NCBI GenBank assembly: GCA_028015205.1
Contig: CM051511.1
Location: forward strand, 868,001 to 932,000
Origin: Mytilisepta virgata
Taxonomy: Eukaryota > Mollusca > Bivalvia > Mytilida > Mytilidae
Length of the DNA: 64,000 nt
Reading direction: 5' to 3'
How positions within the stretch are numbered: position 1 is the stretch's first letter; every line of letters starts with the position of its first letter. Positions 36,960 to 47,345 of the stretch are shown one piece after another. Below the pieces are notes generated by a model that worked only from the letters and a program-made list of their open reading frames with translations, made no database searches and was not told the DNA's origin. Made by a program: the position numbers and the translations under genes.

Positions 36960-37597
36960 AATATAAACGTTCATATTTGGTGACAGGACAGCTATATCTA
37001 TCGTGGCATTTTTATATTTGATGACAGGACAGCTATATCTATCGTGGCCTTTTTATATTTGATGACAGGACAGCTATATCTATCGCGGACGTTTTATATT
37101 TAATGACAGTACGGCTGTGTCTATCGCGGACGTTTCTATTTGATGTCTATCGCGGACGTTTATATTTAATGACAGGACGACTGTATTTTCGCGGACGTTT
37201 ATATTTGATGACAGGACGGCTGTATCTATCGTGGACGTTTTATATTTGATGACAGGAGGGCTGTATCTATCGCGGACGTTTATATTTGATGACAGGACGG
37301 CTGTATCTATCGCGGACGTTTATATTTAATGACAGGACGGCTGTATCTATAGCGGACGTTTATATTTGATGACAGGACGACTGTATCTATCGCGGACGTT
37401 TATATTTAATGACAGGACGGCTGTATCTATCGCGGACGTTTTATATTTGATGATAGGACGGCTGTATCTATCGTGGGCGTTTTATATTTGATGACAGGAC
37501 GGCTGTATCTATCGCAGACGTTTATATTTGATGAAAGGACAGCTGTATATATCGCGGACGTTTTATGATGACAGGGCGGCTGTATCTATCGCGGTCT
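36960..37597. repeat. 40-bp sub-array
   Basis: About 15 units near 40 bp long (GCGGACGTTTATATTTGATG, then ACAGGACGGCTGTATCTATC), with a few shortened units (for example near 37140). One further unit continues after the 37598-37811 insertion. Confidence 0.9.
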
Positions 37598-37811
37598 TGC
37601 TCTGGGTTTCAACGAGTCAACATCTTTTTATTTTTATTTTTTACATACTCGTGATCAAGACCATATTGGTCGAAACGTTGAGTATTTTTAACTTTCTAGT
37701 TGTTGTTTTTTTTACGATTTTATATTTGGTTTTGTTCGACTTGTGTATTTCATACTTTTTAGTCGTTTAATGCCCCTTTTGACAGCTCACCATTTCCATT
37801 TATTTTTCTTG
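37598..37811. mobile_element. ~214-bp insertion splitting the 40-bp array
   Basis: The array sequence stops at TATCGCGG (~37594) and resumes with TGTATCTATCGCGGACGTTT at about 37810. The insert includes CGTGATCAAGACCATATTGG followed by TCGAAACGTT. A GACCA/TGGTC stem directly before GAAAC resembles part of a hammerhead ribozyme core, as carried by some Penelope-like elements and retrozymes, but the first core strand is not canonical. Element class uncertain. Confidence 0.5.
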
Positions 37812-38070
37812 TATCTATCGCGGACGTTTGTAAAATATTTGATGACAGGACAGCTGTAACTTCCGCTTACGTTTATAGTTTGGTGACATTTCGTAATCCG
37901 GACAACCTTGTTACTGTTACAAACGTTCTGGACAACCGTGTTACACTCAAATAGGGTTATGGCTTGTCATTTAATTTCTGGACAATCCCATTAAAATTGA
38001 ATTGGTTCATGCTTTGGTGACATTAGGTAAATAGGACAAGTCTGTAACAATCAAAGACATTATGATAACA

Positions 38071-39505
38071 GTTAAATTTAAAAGAAAAGTGTTTACCATT
38101 ACATACAATTATTAGTATTTTTATCAATAAATATTCCATGATACCGATTTTGATACATACATGTAAGATGTACACAAATTTTGTCGATTTACGACTCATT
38201 TGTTGTGAAAACTATAAGAAGTATCTCCCCCATGCATAGCTCTGTCATTTGATGGTTATGGCGTTACACTTTTGGTCATTTCGGCATTTTGAATTTGCTT
38301 TTCAAGATTTTTTTATGTTTATTTTGGTTTTCAATATTTCAGGCCTTGATAAATTTACTATATCTGACATTAGTATCTTTGGATTGTTATTTTGAACACA
38401 ACAGATGAGATATCAATCGACGAAATCTTGTGTATCAAAATTGGTAACAAATAATTTATTGTTCCAAAGGCTTAAAAGCAATAACCAGAAGTGTTGAAAA
38501 TATAAATAGACTACAACCTTCCTCATCAACCGAATATCTTAATTAAAGAAAATTGTTGAAACCGCTATCCAAAACTATTTTGTAATGTAATTTATGGTAT
38601 ATTGTGATGTAGCCCAAAATAAATGAGATTTGAAACTGAAATCGGATAAAAAAAATATTTTTTATCTACTAATTAAATACTAATTAAACAAAACAGTATA
38701 ATTCCACGTTATGGGTCTGATATATGAATTATAACAAGGATATTTCACGGTTATTAAGAATTACTTTACATATATCTATAATCGACTTATATTCAGTGAA
38801 ATGGAACAAGTGATTTAATTAGTAAAATCATGTGCTAGTTTTATTAGGTACTTATAATCTAAATGTATGGGATTTGTTTGAAATTTAAATTCACAGTGTT
38901 TACGTTGTAAGTGACTAAGAATGGTATGGAATATTTAGGAAATTAAGATTTGTTATAGGTATGTCTCTTCATTATTATGAAAACTTTTTCAGAAATTTTA
39001 TTTTATTTTATGAGTTATTTTATCATACACATATCGAAGAAAACATGTAAATATATCTATGCCAAAACTTAGTAAGTCTTGAATTCAGATATCGTATTAC
39101 TTTCTGATTTAACATTGCTTGGTAGAAGTTACTATACAAATGTATTTCCATCTTTTACATATTTGAAAAATGACATCAGTACATAGTGCAGTTCGTGATA
39201 TCATTTAAAATAAAAAGTCAATAAAAACTCTGAAATTCTATTTAGACCTTCTTGTTTCGCTTATTTTTTTTATTAATAGATCAATTCGGCTGACATAAAA
39301 TTTGAAAAGATACTTGGGTGACCGACGTTCAAAATTGTGTCTGACAGTCCTTTCTTTCAACCACTGAGGACTTCATTACTAAAATTTGAAAATCATTGAA
39401 ATAAACTCCAAAAAGTTATATCCTCTGAGTCTCTTGGGACTGTTTTCGGCATTAAGATGGTAGAAAGTTCATCAAGAGAATTCTTTAAGATTCTCTCTTC
39501 TGAAA
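38071..39505. other. No clear feature
   Basis: AT-rich non-coding sequence. Confidence 0.4.
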
Positions 39506-39509
39506 TTAA

Positions 39510-39860
39510 GGATGATAGCTGGTCTAATAGGAATAAATAGGATTTGTTTTAGTTGAGAGAACATATGAATAATAAACAAATAAGCAAGAAAAAAATATAG
39601 GTTCATGTGCTCATTTTAGAGCTATAAGGCCTTGAAAATTTGCAGGAATGGGTTTTCTCTGGATTTTTCATCGTCTTTGCATTGACAATTTCATTCTCTC
39701 AAAAATGTATGAAAAATAAAAAGGATTTCATAAAATTTTGTAAAATACCATTTTAAGGTATATATGATTGAATTATAAAAGAAAAAGTGGGGGTTCATGG
39801 ATAAAACACGAGGATTCCGACAATCTGACAAAAAGACCAAAACATGTCCAGCGAGCATCC
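39510..39860. mobile_element. TTAA-flanked MITE, copy 2
   Basis: A 351-bp homologue of 344-734 in the same orientation with the same end sequences (GGATGATAGCTGG and CCAGCGAGCATCC), flanked by TTAA at 39506-39509 and 39861-39864. Relative to copy 1 it lacks a short segment near the right end and has scattered substitutions. Confidence 0.8.
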
Positions 39861-39864
39861 TTAA

Positions 39865-41047
39865 ATGACTAAACTTTTACTGTTGGAATGGTCCTTTAGG
39901 GATTTTAACTATCCAATTTTATTTTTTGTACGTATAAGTCAGCTTCTACAGTACCATATTTTAATCTTTTTATCTGACAAATGAATAGATATTTTACGCT
40001 AGATTCACGTCTTACTCAAAGACATTCAAAATTCAGAGGATTATGCCCATTTGCAAAGTGATAAGTACATTTACCAGAATTGTACTAGCCTATGGGTTCC
40101 GTTACATGTGTTTGAGTTTGACTAACACGTCCAGAGCACCTGCTGTCACTAGTAGGAATGACCTTCACATTTCTGGTACTTTAGTTTTTGCATGTCCAAT
40201 TGTATTTCTCTTACATTTAGATGTTTTCTTTCTGTTTGCTATATGTATTGCTACAGTACGTTGGTAGTATATTGTTGAATTGCTGTTTTTAAGAACTCGT
40301 TTGCCTCGTTCTGGTGTCACTATTTATTTTTAAATCATATCCCTTGTCCAGATGGGCAGACATTTAAGCAAAACGATCTGTAAAAAATGAAAATGTGTAT
40401 GACAAATATGTTAATATAAATTTATCTCGATCACGCCATTTGAATGATTTTATCGGGTGATAGTTTTTATAATAATACTGTAAAACCGGAATGTTCGTTT
40501 GATTTACGTAAGACAAAATACCTAACACCCAAAAATATTTAATATATAGATGAATAATAGTAAAGACGGTAATATATAAAATAACTACAGTATAAGACAT
40601 TGAATAATTATTGGTCGAAAACGAACAAAAAATAGTTTTAGAATGTGTGGTAAAGTAACTCTTAAAGATATTTAGTTACGAAAGTCAGACAAAAAACCTG
40701 CCTATTAAAGAGTTAAATATCGCCATAATTTAGTCTATTCGATATGCCTTGGAATTTTTTATTACCTTTTTCATTATTGACAGTGAAGGTGTAGATTTCA
40801 AAGATAAGCCTAATTAGTGAATGGGTGATAGATGATATGTCACACTGCACCCCCAATGTGACCAAATTTCTATAAACCATTAGTAGACCAAGATTCACTT
40901 ATGACGAAAATCGAGACAATTCTATTCTTTATATGGAAAAAGAACCCTTTACATTAAAATAAAATAACCACATATGTAGACTTAACATCAGAAATGTTCA
41001 GAAGATAACATTTATATTTGTTTAAATCTAAAAAAAAAAAAAACCGA
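39865..41047. other. No clear feature
   Basis: AT-rich; a short open frame at 40043-40267 has no recognisable product. Confidence 0.4.
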
Positions 41048-41182
41048 GACAGTGCATGTAAAAGAGAACAATTGTGGCATAACAGACGTGATACAATATT
41101 ACACGAAACATTCACTGTCTTTTAATATTTATATTGTATCACGTATGTTATGCAACAATTGTTCTCCTTTACATGCACTGTC
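41048..41182. repeat. Near-perfect 52-bp hairpin
   Basis: 41048-41099 (GACAGTGCATGTAAAAGAGA start) and 41131-41182 (ending TTTACATGCACTGTC) are reverse complements with about four mismatches, around a ~31-nt loop. Foldback MITE, or a source of a long-stem RNA if transcribed in the intron. It lies about 545 bp upstream of the PH-domain exon. Confidence 0.85.
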
Positions 41183-41726
41183 TTCCGTATTGTTGTCATT
41201 ATTGAAGAAAGGAGGGGGGGTGGGGTATTAATAATCATCAAAATCATTATAAATCCCTGTATATACACTTTTGTAATCGTAATGATTATTCTGCTCTTTA
41301 TGGGCGCTGTGATAAGCATGAAAATATTTTGTATTTGTATGTTGACCTTTAATTCAGTTCTGCCAGGATTTAAAACACTGTGTTGTAGGTCTAGCTTCTG
41401 GATTATAATTTATGGTTAAAGTCCAGGATTATATGGATTATGAAAATAAAGCAGATTAATAGACCTTTCAAATTATCAAGTAATAAATGAACTTTTTGTT
41501 TGCTATATCTAGCTCATGGCAAATGAATGATATCATGTTGTTTTCTGCATCATAATCAATGAGAAAAGTAGTTTTACAATACACAATTCTTTTTCAAAAT
41601 TCTGTACTTTGGGGTAGGTTTTGAAAACGCCTTTAAACAATAGGCATACAATTTATTTCCGTTGATTTGAAAGAAGATATTTTTTTTACAACTATACTTG
41701 AAACAAATATCTTTATGTATTTTCAG

Positions 41727-43631
41727 CGTGGGTCAACCGATCTTTCGAATGATGTTTTGGTGGTTACTGATGAAGTGGAACATCACAGAGATTTGCTAAG
41801 AAAGAGATTTCTGAAAACTCGAACAAGAATGATGCGAGAAACAACATTTAGTATCGAATTCAAAAATGAAATTTCGAACGTGAACGGGATATCGCAACTG
41901 AGTGAAAAGCTCCGAGATGTTACGATGTCAGACTTAGAATTTCCTGACCGAGCAGGTTGGTTGTATGATCAATCGGAACACAAAAATGTATGGTGCGTAC
42001 TTGCTGACATGTTGTTCTGTTTGTTTGAAAGCGAGTCATCCGAAAGACCAAATGCAGTTGTACTATTACCGGGATGTTCGATTAGATCGCTAGTTTATAG
42101 ATCGGTGAATTCGAAAGGAGTTTCGTCAAAAACTGTTTCGGGTATAGATAAATATCAAATTATAATAGACGATTGTTCTTCACGAAGGAAGTATTTATTT
42201 AGTTTGGATAATCAGTTTGAACAAGAGGAATGGATGTCACAGTTGAAAGCAGCGTCAAAACTTGACGACGATCCAGATTGTTCCCTTCCGTCGGATCCAC
42301 GTCGCCATTCTCTTCCAGGGATATCTTCCAGACCGCAAGGCTCATTTATATCGCCGGTTTATGCACCAACGCCAAAATCTGATTCTGCTAGTCGATCAGT
42401 TCATGCTTGGAATGAGATTAGCGGTGATACGCCCACGTCTGACGATCAGGACCCTTTAAGTAGAAACCTCAATGTTCGCAATTCAATTGGCGACATCCGC
42501 CGGAAACTCAGACGCGAAAATGAATCTGAGAATTTAAGATCAGTACCGATGAAGGCAACACATTTTGAGAAATATGATTCATCGAACAAAAAACCAACGA
42601 CTTTTCAGAAAATACGATCATTCGGAAGTTTGGAGAGCCTTTTCCGTCCTAAACGAAGAAACAGTAAATCTGAAGACAACTTAGACACAAATTCCTTGGA
42701 TGAAAGCAACAAAAATGAAATCCCACAACAGCAATCCTCACTTGCAAAGTCACATGACAGGAGATTGTCCCAGTCTCTAGATTTTGGAAAATCAGAAAAG
42801 GGTTTAAGTAAAGGTATTGTACGCACTGCATCAGATCTGAAAGACAAACTACTTAAAAGTGCTGTTGATAAGTCTAATACTTCAAAAGTAAGGTTAAAAG
42901 ATGTAAAAGATACAAGCATTTCTGGATTTCTACAATACAAAAACCTCATAAAGTGGCAAAAGTTATGGTGTGTTGTAAGTAAGGGATGTCTGTATGGATT
43001 TAAATCGGAAAGTCAAGATGAACATGCAGAGCTATCAGTTATTTTGACTCGATGTGAAGTTAGTTACGTATCTGAAACAGATAAACGTTATAGAAGGGGG
43101 TTTGTTTTCAAACTTTCCCAACGTAACAAGAAGAGTATATACTTGAGTGCCTGTGATAGTGCAGATTTAAGTCGATGGCTACAAATTTTGCAAATGGAAT
43201 CGAGTAAAATTCAATGTGATGTAGACCTTAAAGATTCAGAACCCATTAAAGCAACAGACCCCAGTACTCCTCGGGACACAAATGGTGTAATACGAGCTTT
43301 TAACGGTACGGACTTGAGAAAAAGACATTCATATCCGAATGGTTTTGTTACCGGAAATGACGAAACATTCAGTACTTCAACCGATGAAAATGATTATCCC
43401 ATCGGTATCAAGAATTATCAGAGAGCTATTCCACCACAACATGACGAAACGCTGAAACAGGTTTGGGAAAATGATAAAAACTATCTTTTTAACGTAGTAC
43501 GTGCAAAACTTAGTTCATACAAACAAAATGGAAACTGTATCACTAACAAGGATTTAATTGGGTCTAAATGTGAAGGGCTACATATTGTTACTGATGGAAA
43601 AACTTTGCCACAGATTGATAAAGAAGTGTCG
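41727..43631 (+). CDS. Large exon encoding two PH domains
   Basis: A 1,905-nt exon of 635 codons between an acceptor (TGTATTTTCAG, ending 41726) and a donor (GTGAGT at 43632), both phase 0. In genomic DNA the frame extends from 41667 to a stop at 43649, but the bases outside the splice sites are probably intron. PH domain 1 spans residues ~77-178 (GWLYDQ...WCVL...EEWMSQLKAAS) and PH domain 2 residues ~399-492 (SGFLQY...KLWCVV...LSRWLQILQ). Each has the typical first strand and C-terminal Trp helix. The linker is Ser- and basic-rich with repeated RRHSLP, RRLSQS and KRHSYP-like motifs that fit basophilic kinase and possibly 14-3-3 sites. PH domains bind phosphoinositides or proteins, so a membrane-linked signalling or cytoskeletal adaptor is likely. 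The double PH recalls AFAP-like proteins, but I cannot assign a family. Flanking exons are missing or unproven. Confidence 0.85.
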
Positions 43632-43834
43632 GTGAGTACTTTAGCTTAATGTTATACCTAATCAGGGTCTCCTTATTGAAAGGGAGTATTGTATTGGTAA
43701 GTGCTAATTTCTGACAAAGTACACTACACTGTCATGAGGTCAAGGTTAGTGACTTGTATTTTTAATCCTGTATCTTACATGTACCTTGTCCGAGATTCCT
43801 CTGACGACAGGCACCCTTTTGTCGTATTTGTTTT
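43632..43834 (+). other. Start of intron after the PH exon
   Basis: Begins with GTGAGTACTT. Contains CCGAGATTCCTCTGACG near 43790, which resembles the ends of the 47257 foldback family. Confidence 0.5.
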
Positions 43835-44130
43835 CCCGTGATGTTTGACGTCAGGCAGCCTTTTTTCGTGTTTGTCGTATTTTCTTGGTCCGTCCTGTTT
43901 GACGTCAGGCAGCCCTTTGTCGTGTTTGTCATGTTTGGCTTGGTCCGTCCTGTTGGACGTCAGGCAGCCTTTTTGGTCTTGTTTGTCGTATTTGCTTGAT
44001 CCGTCCTGTTTGACTTCAGGCAGCCTTTTGTCGTGTTTGCAGTATTTGTTTGGCCCGTACTGTTTGACGTCAGGCAGCCTTTTGTCGTGTTTATCATGTT
44101 TGGCTTGGCGCGTCCTGTTTGTCGCCAGAG
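43835..44130. repeat. ~55-bp minisatellite with CRE-like motif
   Basis: Five units with anchors at 43846, 43900, 43955, 44011 and 44065 (spacing 54-56) and a degenerate sixth. Consensus TGTTTGACGTCAGGCAGCCT, then TTTGTCGTGTTTGTC, then a TTGGTCCGTCC block. Three anchors are the exact palindrome TGACGTCA (cAMP response element consensus); two are one base off. It lies 200 bp inside the intron after the PH exon. The open frame across it is a by-product. Confidence 0.9.
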
Positions 44131-46251
44131 AAGTCTATCATGAAATTGAGAGTACTTCTGGTGGAGGATATTTAGTTTTATTCTATGACTTCTCTACAAT
44201 GTCACAAAAATATTGTTAAAATCACATCACCGAGCACTGGTCATAGATTTGATACAAAACACTGAATTGTATTTTAATAATCACGTTAGCTATTTAAAGA
44301 GGGATAACTCTAATGTAGTCTGAAAACTAATGAAATTTTATTTTCATTTAAATATTTGAAGTGCTACTTTATAGTAGCCCTATAGTGGTATTAAAGATTA
44401 TGGTTTTCATTGGTATCATATTTTTTATGTTTATTTTGTACTATCAAATCAACATCACGAGGCACAGTTTTCTCTCGAGTAATTTACTTTAATTGCCAAC
44501 AATGTAAGAAAATATCTTTCATTTTGAACTATATGGTAACCTTTTATGACAGAAATTAGTTTGAATTTTTCAGTATTTTTTTTTCTTTCACCAAACTGTT
44601 AAAAAGATATACTTATGCCAAAACATGACTTACATTTATCATATATTAAAAATAGAGGGCGGAAATAACTTTAAATGAACATTAATATGCTTGACCAAAT
44701 CCAAAGACATATCAAACGAATCTATTTTCAGAATATATTTGTTATAATGTTCAGATGTCAACTTCATTTAAATATAACTGTATTATGAGAGTATATACTA
44801 AATTAAATTTTATGAAGACCCACCTACTGATGTACTTTACCGAGACACATTTGATTTGCTACATCAAAATTGATGTTAAAAATATTCGTGTTGAATTAAA
44901 GTCACACAATTTATAAGACTTTTATTTTAAAATGTATTAATTATTGAACATATTGCGACGTAGATCATACTATCTTAAAGTATTACGATGTAAACGTATA
45001 TCTATTTTAGAAGAACTGGTTATTTAACGAATAATATTCTTTTGGTAAACATCTAGTGGTTGCAGATTTTATTCGTTTGATTTGTAACAAGAAGATTGAT
45101 TTCTCGTCCGTAGCGCTCGAGATAAAATCTCCTAAAGCCGCGTTAGTTGCTTAAAATGCAGCAAAGTCCAAAAACCATCTCAAGCTAGAACTGTAAGCCA
45201 GGCAGATACTGTAAACTTTAATAAGATATTTATCAAAATAGATGTCGAATAAGATGGTAGATGGGTGTGGGGATAATGTTCACCAGAAACTACCCACGGA
45301 AATGATGTCCAGAACAATGCAAAATGCAAGTGAACAGTTCTGTTTTTTCATCTGAAAAGTCACTGTAAATTCTTCAAAAATGAGCAAAATGCTCACGCCA
45401 TACTGCAACTATTGGTTCCTTCCCATTACGGGCATATATATACTAACAACTAAACTTGTGATATTTATTTTATCCAATCTTATGAAGGAAATAACCTTTT
45501 CAACTTGTAAATGTCATTTTGTCCTATGTTCTTTGTATTTTATTACATGTTCACACCTTTTAATTAGATTATACGGAGAAAGAGATGTAAACTTTGTCTA
45601 TAATGTCATCAGACTTCTCTGTCAACACACTCTTGACTTTTATTTTGTGATCAAAGAGATTTATGTGTCATTAGCGTACACTATCACTATAAAAAGAAAA
45701 GTCCTGTAAAAGTTCTCGGCTCAGAAACTGATGAGTCAGCAGTTAGAAAGGTTTATACTTCCGTTTTAATATCTGCAAAAAACACAAATGTCTCTTATGA
45801 CTACTTATTCGTTCTGGTGCAATTGTTTTATCTTCTATTTAAGTTCAAGAGTTTTCCAGATTTACTTTGTCTTGGAACTGATTCGTCGATATTTCCGGGG
45901 TTTTTTTTTGCACTCCGACCTTAGTTACCATAGGCCGTGTCAAATATCTGTTTTTGGATTGGACGAAAATGATGTTATTGTTGATGTGAGGGTATTTTGT
46001 TGTTATGCTCAGGCATAAAACATACATGTATTTCAAACTGGAAAGTTGTCAAAGAATTATAGTGTTGGGTTGTTGTTAACAAAGGCTTTCTAAGTTTTTG
46101 GTCTGAGCTCAATTAACTTGTCCTAAATGGACAAAATTTGCAATTCTTGTGTATTTGTAGAATAGAATATTTATTGCAGAAATACAATTAATTGTTTTTA
46201 TACTAGTATTATTTAATGAGTTTATACCTTTATTAATTGCCTCAAGTATTT
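44131..46251. other. Intron-like non-coding stretch
   Basis: No exon recognised; several short open frames are AT-rich and hydrophobic without family signatures. Confidence 0.4.
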
Positions 46252-46320
46252 CTTTAGGGGCCAGATGAAGCCCGCCTCCGGGTGCAGGATTTTCTCGCTG
46301 CGTTGAAGACCCATTAGTGG
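46252..46320 (+). repeat. Dispersed repeat fragment, inverted copy at 57.5 kb
   Basis: GGGGCCAGATGAAGCCCGCC and the following CTCCGGGTGCAGGATTTTCT match the reverse complement of 57525-57580. GC content is much higher than the flanks. Element type unknown. Confidence 0.65.
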
Positions 46321-47256
46321 CCTCTTTGACACATTCCCCGTTTCCATTCTCTATACTAAATATTCACAAAATTTACTGTAATAAATTTGCAAATTTTTTG
46401 AAAACATGATAATATCTCTTGTGTATAAATTTGTCTTATGGGGTTTTGTGACTTACTTTTATGGTTATGAAGCCATCTCTATTCTTCAGTATACTGGATA
46501 CATTCTTTTAAATTCCCGTTTATTTTTTGCTTAAAACTTCGGTGACGAGAAATAAGTTGTCAAAATGCCGAACCTTTTGTAGTAAGTTTCGTTTTTCCCC
46601 TATGTATTATGCACTTTCTATTTTATGTTGTAGCCATTTGCCCTTTTATGGGCGTAAGAGTTGTTTATAAAATTTGAATTTGAATTTTGAACAAATAGTG
46701 CGATTTTTATGTACAACCATTATATTCAATCAGAAAGTATGAAATTACTTTAATTATATACCTTTATAGAAGAATACAGGTATATTCATTTGTTTCCGTG
46801 AATGTCATTAAGCATGACGTTTCGCTTTATTTTGTGTTAAATATGCGACACAAGTTTTGCATATCATCTTTGATTTAAGTTTAAAAAGTGTTTTATTTGG
46901 TTTTAATTAATATGATTTATAGGACTTCAAGGCTTAAGTACACATCTGTGTAGGATGTATCTGTTAATATTAAATATAACATTATCATGCCTGTAATTTT
47001 AATTTTGGGTAAAATTACAGAAATTCAGTCAGTAAAGAAGGTCATTAAGAGTCTATCAAGATGAGTTGTGACGGTTTCTGTTTCTTTATGATAGTTTAAT
47101 AAACAGGATTACGCCATTTTGATTAATTTAAAAAATCTCGAGAGAGTTTATTCTTTGTAATATAATTAGATGTTCTGCATGTAACCACTTACCATGAGCA
47201 AAAACAGTTTTATTTTACCTTCTACGTTAGTTTTCTAGTTCTAGACTATCGCTGTG
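46321..47256. other. No clear feature
   Basis: AT-rich non-coding sequence. Confidence 0.4.
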
Positions 47257-47345
47257 TAGTCCGAGAGTCCTCTGACGTCAAACGTCCCATTTTACCCACA
47301 GCAAATTCTAAAACAGGCTGTTTGCCATCAGAGGAATCTAGGACT
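47257..47345. mobile_element. Short foldback element
   Basis: AGTCCGAGAGTCCTCTGACG at the left pairs with ...CATCAGAGGAATCTAGGACT at the right (ends ~47345). The element is about 89 bp. Related end sequences occur at ~5425-5460 (GTTTGAGGTCAGAGAAATCT), ~43790 and ~47740-47785 (AACAGGCCGTTTGGGGTTAG), defining a small family in this window. Confidence 0.65.

Larger units (their letters stand above)
34200..38070. repeat. Hierarchical minisatellite region (~3.9 kb)
   Basis: A patchwork of tandem sub-arrays that appear to derive from one ~50-bp monomer, roughly TTTGGTGACA-AGGACAACC-TGTTACAATC-CAGACGTTCAT. Sub-arrays: 34200-34866 (about 53-60-bp degenerate units), 35400-35960 and 36143-36735 (52-bp units), 36960-37597 and 37812-37860 (40-bp units), and 37870-38070 (degenerate). 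Unique sequence occupies about 34870-35390, and two insertions interrupt arrays. Open frames here come from periodicity only. Confidence 0.8.

Noticed and set aside
43845..44219. 124-codon open frame rich in Ser/Cys/Leu
   Set aside because: By-product of the ~55-bp intronic minisatellite.
45724..45755. CTGATGAG followed by GAAAG as a hammerhead core
   Set aside because: The intervening bases cannot form stem II and the second strand does not fit.
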